A stretch of 64,000 bases of DNA, taken from assembly GCA_949825025.1 (NCBI GenBank), contig OX463778.1, forward strand, positions 47,082,829 to 47,146,828, in the 5' to 3' direction. The DNA comes from Siphlonurus alternatus. Lineage: Eukaryota; Arthropoda; Insecta; Ephemeroptera; Siphlonuridae. Shown piece by piece: positions 1 through 11,164 of the stretch; the first letter of the stretch is position 1; each line of letters begins with the position of its first letter. Under the pieces are notes generated by a model, which was given only the letters and a program-made list of their open reading frames with translations, did no database searches and was not told the origin of the DNA. The position numbers were made by a program, and so were the translations under genes.

Positions 1-391
1 GAGACGATGGAGTCGAGTGCCTATATTCGGCGGGAACATTTGCTTTCTGGTTACAAGTAAAAATGGTACCGGGAGACCTTGGAGTAAAGCTGTAAAACAT
101 TTAAAAAAAAAGGATCGAAAACTGTGCATTACAATAATTATAATAAAATTAATTATAGCATTTAGCATTAAAATAATAATTGCAGCAAAGATACCATCAT
201 GCTCCTACTAAAAAATAAATAAATCAAATTAATTATTAAAATAGACAATAAAATCATGCAACACCTCAAATGTGCCACATCGAGCCGAGTCGCAGAAAAC
301 ACTGAGAAATTGATAATTTAGTGGTTTGTTTGGGTGGACTCAAGGAGAACAACTAGACAGCGAGAGAGCATGGGATCGGGAAGCCACTTAC

Positions 392-487
392 ACGATCCTC
401 GTCACAGCCAGATTGACTGTCGAGACAGTCACCAGATGGCTACACAGACAGAACATGATGGCTCTATCAGCCACACTCTCGCAACAC
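392..487 (-). CDS. Candidate further myosin IX exon (weak)
   Basis: On the minus strand a 96-nt open segment lies between a TTGATTGAG acceptor and a GTAAGT donor. It would accept the phase-2 end of the exon at 922-991 and is more GC-rich than its surroundings. Its translation (starting CCESVADRAIMF) does not look like known myosin sequence, although loop 2 of class IX is poorly conserved. The opposite strand is also open across 326-532, so either strand, or neither, may be coding. Confidence 0.25.
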
Positions 488-921
488 CTCAATCAAGAAA
501 ATAGAAGGTCTTTTAAATTATCATTACAGTAAATAATGAGTGAACAAAAGTTAATGACCAATAAAATTACAGGAATATATTTTCCAGTTATGTGTATAGT
601 ACAGTATATATTTTGTGCTTGTACTGTAATGTTTGAAAAATTTATATTTTTCACATGGCGTACAGTACAATATATAACATAATTTAAATTAAAGCTTTAT
701 TTTAATTGAGTAACAATTTACTTACTCAAGCAAGCATTCCTTTCTCAATAAACTTAGCTGTGAAATTAATTAATTATATAGTGAGTAGTCAAGCAGAAAG
801 AAGCATATTATAAGAGTAGATTTTACATTATTATAATATAATTCACATAGCAGGTTACCAAAGGTTGATCTGTCTTCTGATGACTTTAGAGTAATGAATT
901 AACTTTGACACTTTTACTGAC

Positions 922-3900
922 CTGATTATGCTCTCATTGGGAGTGTGATTTCTGTAGCGATGATGCATCAGGCTGGCTTTGCTTCCATCCACTGAAAAAT
1001 AAATTAATTAATATGTAAACAAATTAATTAATGTAAAGGTAAATAAATACAGTAAGTAAATAAAAAATAATTAAATGAATACACAAATAAAAATATACTA
1101 TACAGTATACACCATACATATACTGTACATACAAGCATGAAAGAAAATTACATACCCTACTGATACAAAACTGAGAACAAAAAACAAAGAAACTAATGCA
1201 CTTTAAAAGTACAAAATAATAAAAACATTAAAAACAAGCAGACACTTCTTTGGTTTAGTTTTTTACATTATTAAACTTAAGAAAGATTTAAGACCCCAAG
1301 AGACAAGAACTTAACAGGTTTTATTAGCCTTTCAATGCAGGGTAAGGACTTGTCAATTATGCTCACCTCTGACTAGACGGTGTCTGGTGCCGGCTTCGTT
1401 GAAGGCGAAATACGCTCGGAAGAAGGCTCGTACGATGGCCCAACGGAACACTGCCACAGGATCTGCGCCCACAAGTTCACGCACAAAGGCCATGCTGCTG
1501 TTCTTGAGCACGCTCACAATGTCCTGCCGCATCAGGTCCAGGTTTTTCTCACGCACCTCCAGTACCTGCAAGCACCACATAATAATTAGCACCAACCTCG
1601 TTTGTAGAAATTGTGGGAGAGTAAAGTTTTTTTATTTGCGCTTTTATAACATTTCATTTTTTTTTTTAATCATTTCAGATTTCTTTATGGAAAATAGAAA
1701 TTAATATGTATAACAAATTGGAAATATTGCTTATTGATAACAGTAAAATGTACATTAACATTTCATTTCTGTTACACATTTTTGTTTATTTGTACATTTT
1801 ATGTGACCAAATAATATACTTTAAAAACATAAAGCTGTTTTTTAGACATCTATTAGAGTAGAGGCTCACCTGGTACTTGACTTTGCCTGCGTAATGACGC
1901 ACGATGAATGCAGCCTCTCTCTTCTGAGGCACTTCATAGAAGTTGTTCTCTTTGTGCACCGAGTTGAACTTCTGAAGCAGCGTCTCATTGGTGGCTCCGG
2001 GGAAGCTGCATAAAATTAGATGTTACTTTTGTATTGTTGCAATCAATAGTTTCCATTACAATAATAAAGGATCAATAATTCTGAAAATTGAATTGCATTA
2101 CTTCTATCTAGCTGTGGGGTATTATATTGTTATAAAATTCATTTGTGTCTTGTTTACATTAAAAATTTGTTAAAAAAAAAAAAAAAAAAGGATAGGAACA
2201 CATACGAGAGAAATAGGATGTAATTATTATTATTTTTAAGAATGTTGAAATAAAGATATCATGAATAATCTTATTCCAATTTCAAGCAGTTAGCACATTT
2301 TAGAGGTTGGAGAACAAAATAAATACTTAATGAGTTGTAGCCAGAACAATGATGTTTAAGGCAACATTTTAGAAAGAAAAAGGGGGGTGGGGACTGAGAG
2401 TAAAAAGAGAAGACATTTAGACATTTTTAGACATGGTAAGATGTCACTGACAGACTCACTTGCACTGGTCGTCGAGGATGCACAGGAGTCCGTTTGGTTT
2501 GCCCTCAATGAGGTGCAGGCAGCCCGTGTTGTCCATGAAGTCAATGCTCTTCCACCTAATGCCCTCCTTACGATACTCTTCTTGCTCGTATTTAAATACG
2601 TGCTGATTGAAGTAGAACTGCAGATGCTCATTGGCGTAGTTGATGCAGAACTGCTCAAAACTGGAGATAAAATCAGGTGAGTTTTGTTGAATGTTGCAGC
2701 AATAGACAACCTAAATGAATTTTTTTACTGCAGAGTGCCAAATTAGGATTGATTTTTTTTTTTCAGATTTTTTGTGTGGCAACGTCCCCTGCAGGCGTTA
2801 ACAGGAATTTCAGATCTTGCAGAACTTTCAATAATATTTAAAAATAGTTCCGGAAGTAAAAAAAAAAAAAAAAAAAAAAAAACTGTTAAAATTCATGGTA
2901 GCATAATTCAGTACCCTCTATTCATTTTTGCAGCAATTAAAAAAAAATCATGCAGGTTGTCCAGTGGATATCCCATCTGATCAGTGGCATATGAAAGTAA
3001 ATTTTACAAGCCAAAAAAAAGTTAATGGTACTTGATAAATCTAAACACTGAAAGGTATCTTAAAAGCATTATCATTACAAGTTGTTATATTTGATCTTCT
3101 ATGAGTCTCTCACCTGTTGAAGACTCCGAAGTCCTCAAAACCAAAAATATCCAAAACTCCAATGGAGTGTCCTTGGTGCTCTCGAAGAGTGTCTTTCTTG
3201 GAAAGTAGAGCATGGTTTACTTGCAGAACTATCCAATCAAAGAGGGCGCCGTACAGGCACTTGGCCATGGCATCTCGGGCGGCAATAGCCTGCACACATG
3301 GGAACAAAATTAAATAATATTTGTTTAGAAATTGTCAATACAGTATATTGAGTATATACATTACAATAAAATTCCTCTGATTCCAATGATAATATAATTC
3401 TTAAAATCTAAAATAAAATATAGGAAAATACCAACAAGCTTTAGCATTGTGAGATGTCCATAGCAGGTAATTCTTGTTGACTGGCCAAATATTTACAAAT
3501 ACAGTATTGAGACGCTTTGATCAACATTTAATGATGTAGTCTTTTTAAAATCACAAAATATTATAAATATTTAGATTATCTGTGTCAGCAAGATTCACCA
3601 GGTATGGACATTTCACCGTAGTAAGGCTTGTTGTTATCTCACTATTTCTTACCTTAAATTAATACATCCAATCACAATGGTTCAACTTTTCTTACAATAA
3701 TATAAAATCTAATAAAATATAGTTTTTAGTATAGGGTAGTCAATAATAGCCTTCGAGACGACTTATTTCTGAATCATAGAGTTGACTCAGAACTAAGTTG
3801 CCTCACCTTGTTTGTTGCAAGGCTTCCATTAGGTATTAATAAGAGCAGATAAAAAAATGAAACAAAACGTGTTGTAACAGCTAATTAATACTTTTTAATA

Positions 3901-6788
3901 AATGAAACACTGGTTATTTATCAGAAGAATAACAAAACTCGAGTCATCGTCAACTATAAGATGGCATGAGTCATTGCAAATGAAGATAAATTGTTTATCC
4001 TATATGCAGAGAAAGAAATTAATGAGCAATACCTAGGACACACCTAACAAATTTAATTATATTAACATCCATGTTCCTAAACTTATGTGAACCTATTGCC
4101 TAGTGACTGTACTGGCTAGCATATTATATATTATAAAAAATATTGTCGCTCTTTATGTGCATGTATTAATTTAAAATTAGCAAAGTAAGATTTGTTCAAT
4201 GTAATCTGTTGGCATTCAACGAGGTCAAATCACGACAGTGAAGTTTACTTCAGTACCTCCAGATATCTATACTATAATTTAGAAGTAGTAATGGATTTTA
4301 AAGTGAAATAAATTGAAGATTGGTTAGTTCTTGATGTTTTGCTGAAGTAATGTCAATTTAGTAAATTTTAAAATGTATATTATAAATTATTTTTTCCATT
4401 GAAGTTTGAATTTCAGAGAATTCTCTATACTTACAAAAAAATAAATAAATAAAAAAAATCATACAAGTCACAGCAGACTCACCTCTGGCAGACGGTAGTT
4501 AATGACCAGAGTCTCTCCTGAAGCCCTGGCTCGCTTGGCTGTGAGAGCTGCCATCAATGTCTCCTCCTTGACTCTTAGCAGCTCCGAGATGAGGCTCACT
4601 ACCTCAGGGTTTCGAACACCCACTGCCTCATCGTGGTGATATGCAGACTTGCGAGGAGCAAACTCGACGTTACCCAGCAGTAACACGGCAGAGAGAACAG
4701 CAAACAAACGGCGCTGCTTCTCAGCAGAGAAACCCACCATTTCCATGGACTGCTTCAGACGAGAGAACTCATAACTCTCATCAACATTGTCTAGCTCATT
4801 GGAAGCACACTGGAACGTAACATTAGCAATGTTAGTATTGCTTTGAAAACAAAGTGCAGGGAAAAGAAAAATACTTAGAAACATGCTTTTTATATAACGA
4901 GTCTTAATTAATTCAGTTAAAAATTAAAAGAAATTCTCTGCTCTGTATGTTTATTAGTTTATTACTGTATGAGACACTTGTGTTGTTTCATATTGAGAAA
5001 CTCATATTCACAGCTTAATATATCATAGGTGTAAATTGAGTTTTCCTGAAATTTATATACAAAAATTTTTAGCTTAACAGAACATTTGAATGTCCAACAA
5101 ACGGGGAGAATAAACTTACCCTGCTGAGGTAGTTGTAGTCCTCTGCTCGCTTGAGGTGAAGGGCTTTCTTCTCTATATCTGAGGCCCCTGCCAGCAGGTA
5201 GTAAAACACGTGGTAGTTTCGCTCGGTGCGTCCTTGCGAGCAGATGCGAGACTTCTCCAACAGGTACTTCTGCACCACCGCCCTACACATAATCCATACC
5301 GTTAGTCTCAGCAGGTATCCACTACACCATCTTACGGCTGTCTCACACAGCTTCGCATTATATGCTTTTGCATGATAAAAAATTTAGAACCAGTTCTAAA
5401 TGAGGAACATATGATTACATGCTTATGATTACAGAAATAGGAGTCTGTGTGCGACTCGCTTTACACTTACCCATGCACCATTCCGTTCTCCTTGTAGTTC
5501 ACCTGGATGAACTTGCCAAAACGACTCGAGTTGTTGTTGTGTGCTGTTTTAGCATTTCCAAATGCCTGTCAAATAATAAGTATTTTTTAGTTTCAATGTT
5601 TATAAGACACACTGTCATTATATTTGGAGAATTTAAGATGCTTTTGTGTCACACTATACTAAGATGTAAAAATTTTGACTGTAATATGAAATGGTGCCTT
5701 GTTAATGAAATAGATACAAAGAAGCCAATCAATATTTTTCATATTAACAGGCATAAATATAATATAAAAATTAAACATTCTCCAGTACAAAGAGTATAAC
5801 TATAGATGGTAAATTTTCCTCACTTACTAAATTAAAAATTTACGTTAGAAGCAAATATTTTTTACCAAGTCTTCCTTCATACAAAACCTGAATGAAACAT
5901 ACAGTAACTCTATTTTGCATTAAACTACTATGAATTTCACTGCAAAAGAACACCCACCTCCAGCACAGGTCCAGCACTGAGAATGGTCTGTTCAACGCCA
6001 CTGCCGTGACTTCCCTTCTGGCTCAGAGCAGTCAAGTGGTGCAGCAGAAAGTTGGTACTCTCCGTTTTGCCACTGCCGCTCTCTCCGCTGATCACAATGC
6101 ACTGGTTGCACTTCTCTCGCAGCATGCTGTGGTATGCAGCATCAGCAATGGCAAAGATATGTGGAGGCATATCCCCTAATCTCCTGTTCTGATATAACTT
6201 TACGTATTTTGGGTTATAAATTGGATAAAATTTAAATGGATTTACTGCAATTAATATAGAACCTACATAAGTATAAATATGACCATTACTAAACCTTGCT
6301 CGTAAATTTTCTAATAATGTTTGCTCATTTAAATCAGGAAGTTGGCAAAGATCAGGATAATCTCGATCTTTTGGTTGATATAAAAATAAATAAAAATAAT
6401 CTCTTATTAATTGAGGATCCATTGTAAATGAATCAGTCCAATGGGCATCATTAAGTTTTTCTCGCAGATAAAATCTGTGCTGATCTTCGTAAGTTGAAGG
6501 TTCAGATGAGAGAAGAGTTTTATGACTGTCAAAGCTTTTCCTTGGCCACAGTAGCATGAGAGCGACCGGGCATTCTTGTGGCCCAAGGCGTCGTTCCTTG
6601 CACTCCTGGCCAACAACTTCTGCCAGCTCATACTCGACAGCACTCGTCAAGCAGAGTCGCTCAACAATGCAGCTGACAATTTCCTCCGACGTTGTCTGCT
6701 TGCTAGCCTCCACAGACAGGGCCTCATAGTGCTGCGACAGAGCACCCACAAATACTTGCACGATAAAGCGATTGCTGTCCGCCATCAT
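922..6788 (-). CDS. MYO9: Unconventional myosin IX (RA domain + motor), 3' part missing
   Basis: Actin-based motor; in known family members the tail carries a RhoGAP domain. Nine exons were read on the minus strand with matching phases: 5958-6788, 5471-5565, 5120-5282, 4483-4809, 3114-3289, 2460-2660, 1870-2005, 1367-1565, 922-991, giving about 732 residues. The start at 6788 opens MMADSNRF. Residues 1 to about 110 resemble the N-terminal Ras-association-like domain typical of class IX, and the motor follows. Visible motor landmarks are the P-loop [10 protein letters not shown], switch [11 protein letters not shown], switch [10 protein letters not shown], and the converter-side run [18 protein letters not shown]. 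The last exon read falls where class IX has its long loop-2 insertion, so the rest of motor, IQ motifs and RhoGAP domain lie beyond position 1. The first exon has an AT-rich central block (about 6175-6545) between GC-richer ends. Class IX is favoured over other classes because of the N-terminal extension and the [13 protein letters not shown] segment. Confidence 0.93.
3290..4482 (-). other. Myosin IX intron, 1.2 kb, no recognisable element
   Basis: AT-rich single-copy-looking DNA between two motor exons. I saw no open reading frame, terminal repeat or RNA-like structure. Confidence 0.5.
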
Positions 6789-8215
6789 TTGACTATGTAA
6801 TGTATTCTTTCTTTATGCAAGCATTGTAATTTTTGTGCATAGCACCAAACAGAAGGTAAAAAGTTGTGTGATCTGCATGTTCCAACTTTTCTTTTCTGCA
6901 ACAGTCAGAAGTACAGAATACCAATTAGTTTAATAATTAGTTATTAGGAGTAAATTGTTGATTGTTGCTGGCAAAGTATGTTAATGACAAGTTACAAATT
7001 TTGATCCCTATGGCTTAGAGTTACCCCTCCCTTTCTAATTGGTATAAAAATACATGGGCAGTGGGTGCATCAATCTTTCTCCCACCCACTTCTTAGGATG
7101 AAAAAAGTTGAAGCAAAATCACAAAATAATAATAATAAGAATAACATAAATGCTGCTCAATTGGTGGCTAAAAAAGGATATTATTAGTCTTTTATTAAAC
7201 ACAAAAAAGGATATAGCATTCACACAAGAAGTGTTCAGCTACCCAACAATATACCTGGCTATAATAGTATAAATGAAAACAAATATTTTACTTAAGAAAA
7301 AGAAGAAAAAACAAAGAAAATAAATAAAAGGTAATATTTATCTAAAAAATACACATATTAAAAGAAAATGTCCTTCCCCCTTATTATTTTTGAACAGATT
7401 GATACAGCATGCAGTTACATAATATACAGTATTTCAAACGATAGTTTATGTCTCCCCCGTATTTATAAGAATTTTTAAAATGATTTAAATGATTTCATAA
7501 AGTTGTTAATTTTTTTATTTAATTTTCTTTTTTACTTGTTATGTTAAAAATAGTTGACAAAACACCAGGAGGTTGCCAATCACACTGTTTATGGCGTGCT
7601 TATATTGCAATGTACAATCGAAAAGCAATAAAATGAATATGTACAGTACAGAGTAAGTGATAATTTGTGTCACTATTTATATATGTGCAATGACACCCAA
7701 GCGGATACTGTACATTTTTTTGAGAGATCGTCAGAAAAGGTATAGTCGATGAATCAGGGCAGAGTATTCATGAGAGTACTCCGCTCCGCAAAAACGTAAA
7801 CTAGCATTTGAAAACTTTGAACTACTGTATATGTAGTCTGTAATTCTGTATACCCCTGAAATATTTTACATATTTTATTAAAAAAAAATGTAAAATTAGT
7901 ATTTAATTTTTTGGGCAAGGTTAGCATGCTGTGCTAACTGTATGTACAATAGTACATGACTGTACTGCATCAAGAGAGGGATAAATATTATTGCAGATAA
8001 GAACAGCATTCATGAAATAAAAAGAGGAAGTACATTACTGTAGAGTATACTTAGTTTTTAGTGTTTATCCAAATCACATGCTGATATCATGTTTGAGTTC
8101 AAATTACGCTTTTTTTTTATAGAAAAGAGGGCATGACAGTTCATTATTTTTACAATTTGTCATACAGAAACATAGGCGATATTTCACTAATAATATAAAT
8201 TTTTAAGCCAATTCT
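6789..8215. other. 5' flank of myosin IX
   Basis: AT-rich intergenic DNA upstream of the myosin start. A short block near 7165-7200 (TTATTAGTCTTTTATTAAAC) is shared with 38009-38030 and probably marks the end of a non-LTR element. No promoter motif could be called with confidence. Confidence 0.4.
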
Positions 8216-8219
8216 TTAA

Positions 8220-8869
8220 GGGTAAGGGAACGCCAGAGTTGCGCCGCGATCGCAGCGCCTCTATATCAATATTCAAATTGTCCCACTCTAAAGATACCAC
8301 GCAAGTCACGGCAGTTTTATATTCAATTTATTTATAAATAATGAGTTAAATAATAACTGTTATGGCTGTTTTATTTATAAAACTTTTTTTTCATTACTTA
8401 AAAACATTTTTGGAAAGTTTTTACTTTAGGTGAGTGGATTATAAGCGTTGTTTTGGTTCATTAGTCAGCCTGTTTCATTCGCCAGTTGTTTAATGGCGGA
8501 CCAAAAAGGGGTGTGTGAGACGTGCGAGTGTCAAAAATCGTGCAGTTATTATCAATTTACGTCGCTCCCACTCTCATAATTGTCTTTTTTTTTTGCTGTG
8601 AAGGTTTGTCCTAGTGCATTAAGTTTGTTTCTAGTTTTTTTTAAAAATCGGACGATTGGATTATAGAATTTTTCTAATGTCACTGAAAAACAGCGTATGC
8701 TTGTTCAATAAATGGGTTTAGTTTCAATACACGTAACTCGGAAACTAGATCGTATTTGTATTGACGATATTTTAAGAGCTAATGAACGACATAGAGGAGA
8801 ATATTTTAAAATATTTTCGGAGGAACAAATGAGAGTGGAAAATTTAACATTGGTGGCGTTACCTTACCC
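8220..8869. mobile_element. TTAA-flanked MITE, older 650-bp member
   Basis: Starts GGGTAAGGGAACGCC and ends GGCGTTACCTTACCC, with TTAA on both outer sides (8216-8219 and 8870-8873). The right half (8720-8869) matches the arms of the palindromic elements at 17737 and 33005, including the AACTAGATCGTATTTG stretch. The interior is unlike them, so this is either an older member or a deletion-derived relative. TTAA target sites suggest mobilisation by a piggyBac-type transposase. Confidence 0.75.
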
Positions 8870-9294
8870 TTAAATTTGATGATTTTATTTTTATTAATGT
8901 TTTTATCCGTAAACTTCATTATTTTTTTATTTGTTGATGAGCCACTGAAAACAACCTTGCGGGCCGCATGCGGCCGCGAGTTTGACACCCCTGATATATA
9001 TTATACCGATATATTTAAAACTAAGTTGACCATTGATGCATCCAGCTTTTAGCATCACCGTTTCTCCCCTCATGACTGAGTACTGCATCTGTTTCTTTGA
9101 CGTAAGCAGAGGGAGAGGAGGGAAGGATCTTACCCCCCCACCACCACCTTTCCTCAAATTGCAAACTGGTAGGTGGTACGGGAAAAAATACATGGTCACT
9201 TTCACCCACACACTATATAAGGTTACTGCATGTATGCATACGGTCCTTCAAGGATTACTGTCACCGCGGCGGCCATAGCTCAATATTTTCTGAT

Positions 9295-9470
9295 GATTTT
9301 CTGTTATTCCTTCATTAACAGGACTGTAAGAGAGTGGAATTTGCTGAAGGCAGAAGTTGTTGAAGCGGAGAGTTATGAGTTGTTTAAGAGGGTTTTGAGA
9401 CAAGCAAACCCTTCGCGAGCCACCGTGGCGTAGCCACATTTGCCGCGTTAATTTTATTATATTATATTAT
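9295..9470 (+). mobile_element. CR1-like retrotransposon, 3' terminal fragment
   Basis: The translation FINRTVREWNLL...VEAESYELFK matches the C-terminal end of the reverse transcriptase ORF of the copy at 11642-12706. The same 3' UTR start (GCCACATTTGCCGC) follows, then a short TTATA-type repeat tail. The copy is strongly 5'-truncated. Confidence 0.8.
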
Positions 9471-10743
9471 TAAACTGAAAAAAAAATTTATTCCATAAAG
9501 TAAAAAAAAAATAATAATAATAATTTAATTTGCTGATGAAAAAAATAAAATAACTAAATAAATCGGTGTAGATTTTGAGTAAAATGGTGAATATATAGAA
9601 AATTTCAACGAATTTGGTCTATTTTTTCTCATGGAAAATTATTTCATGGTGTCAGGAAGGTTTGCTGACATTTTCAGAGAGCCCTTCCATCTACATCTAT
9701 ACTAAGCCCACTTACATTAATCCTTAAACGAAGGTAAAATAACACATTGTTTTCCCCTGGATTGCCACTGATTTGTTTTAATTGTTCAATGCTCGACGGA
9801 GCTTTGTAAAACAGATGAATGAAAATCAACTTAAAAATTTAACTGTAAAATACAGTATGTTCAGTTATGCATACATATTTATGCATACACTACTGTGTGC
9901 ATACAGAAGCATGACTGTATACAGGTACGTACATAATTACATGTTATATGCATATCATATTAAGCTGCATACATAATTATACATACATATGCCTAGGGCG
10001 GAGAACGTTTTTGTAACAATGATTTGGCTGGCATATTTTTATGCATACTGTAGACATTGTGCATAATTATAATAATGCATTTAAAAACTATGAGGAAAGA
10101 TGCAGAACACTCATCCCTTGGGCTTAAAATGATGACATCACCACCGATGACAAATTTTAAAATGCCATGGGGCTATAAAAACGACTGGGGTAAGTGGTGA
10201 ATGACACTTTCAAAACAATCAAAATGTCACATTAAGGTCACAAATTTCTTTACATCATATTTAGCGAATTTCGATTAGGATACAATGTATTAGGTACAAA
10301 ATTAAATGAATATTACCAAACGCCAATAAGATGAAAGGCGTTGTACAAGTAGTGGACTGGATGGAGATTTTCAACAACATCCTGCCTGCTTGCCTCAAAG
10401 CGAAGAAGGGCCGCGGGTCATGTCGGTGTCCAAGTAGGCCACATCAAACAGGTGCCACACGATTCCTCATATCTTCGGCTTCAGACTGTTTAATTTCATA
10501 TACAGACACTGAAATATTGCACTTCGAGATGTTAACTAAACTAAGCGGAACTAAATGAGTAGAATAAATTTATTCTTCCGACTCCACCATGTCTTCGTCT
10601 TCAATGTCAAAGATATTTGCGTACGAAAATGCCCATTGATGGAGAAATTTTTAGTACATCCAGAGTCATCTAGTGGAAAGATTTTAGGAATCAGAATTAC
10701 AGAATTTTCTGCCGAAAGATGGCAGCACAAACAAAAAAAATAA
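9471..10743. other. AT-rich intergenic DNA
   Basis: Simple AT runs and several TATGCATA-type stretches, without a convincing gene or element boundary. A small open frame at 10331-10558 shows no recognisable domain or splice context and was not called. Confidence 0.4.
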
Positions 10744-10744
10744 T

Positions 10745-11026
10745 GAGTGCGTTTGAATTCACGGGCCAGCCTGGGCTGGCCCGGGCTGGGTAAAATGGCG
10801 GTGACCTTGGTCGCCTGGTATGAAACGTCATAATGTCGTCATAATTAGTTCCCAGTCTGTCCGCTAGGTCTCAGGCGCACTGTAGAGTCCGCCCGCGTCA
10901 GCCTGGGCCAGCCAGGAAGTGACGACATTAGAGGAGGAAAAATGGCCGCCGGGCTGGCCCCACTTGACGACAAAAAACGCTTCAGCCCAGGCCAGCCCGG
11001 GCTGGCCCGTGAATTCAAACGCACTC
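10745..11026. mobile_element. GC-rich palindromic MITE upstream of heme oxygenase
   Basis: Inverted ends of about 45 bp: GAGTGCGTTTGAATTCACGG ... CCGTGAATTCAAACGCACTC. The arms contain repeated GGGCTGGCC blocks. AAT occurs on both sides and could be a 3-bp target duplication. The element ends about 140 bp before the heme oxygenase start codon and is the most GC- and CpG-rich stretch nearby. Confidence 0.8.
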
Positions 11027-11164
11027 AATATAATAATAAAGAATCAGCTGGTAAGAACACTCACGGCTCACTGACGAAAATCGTGGAATTACGTTGGAAT
11101 AAACAACTAATTCATGCATAATCATTTTGCGTCTATCTTTAACAATTATTTTTGATTCTGTAAA

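Noticed and set aside
326..532. 68-codon plus-strand frame
   Set aside because: No domain recognised and no flanking gene on that strand; only noted as the complement of a weak myosin exon candidate.
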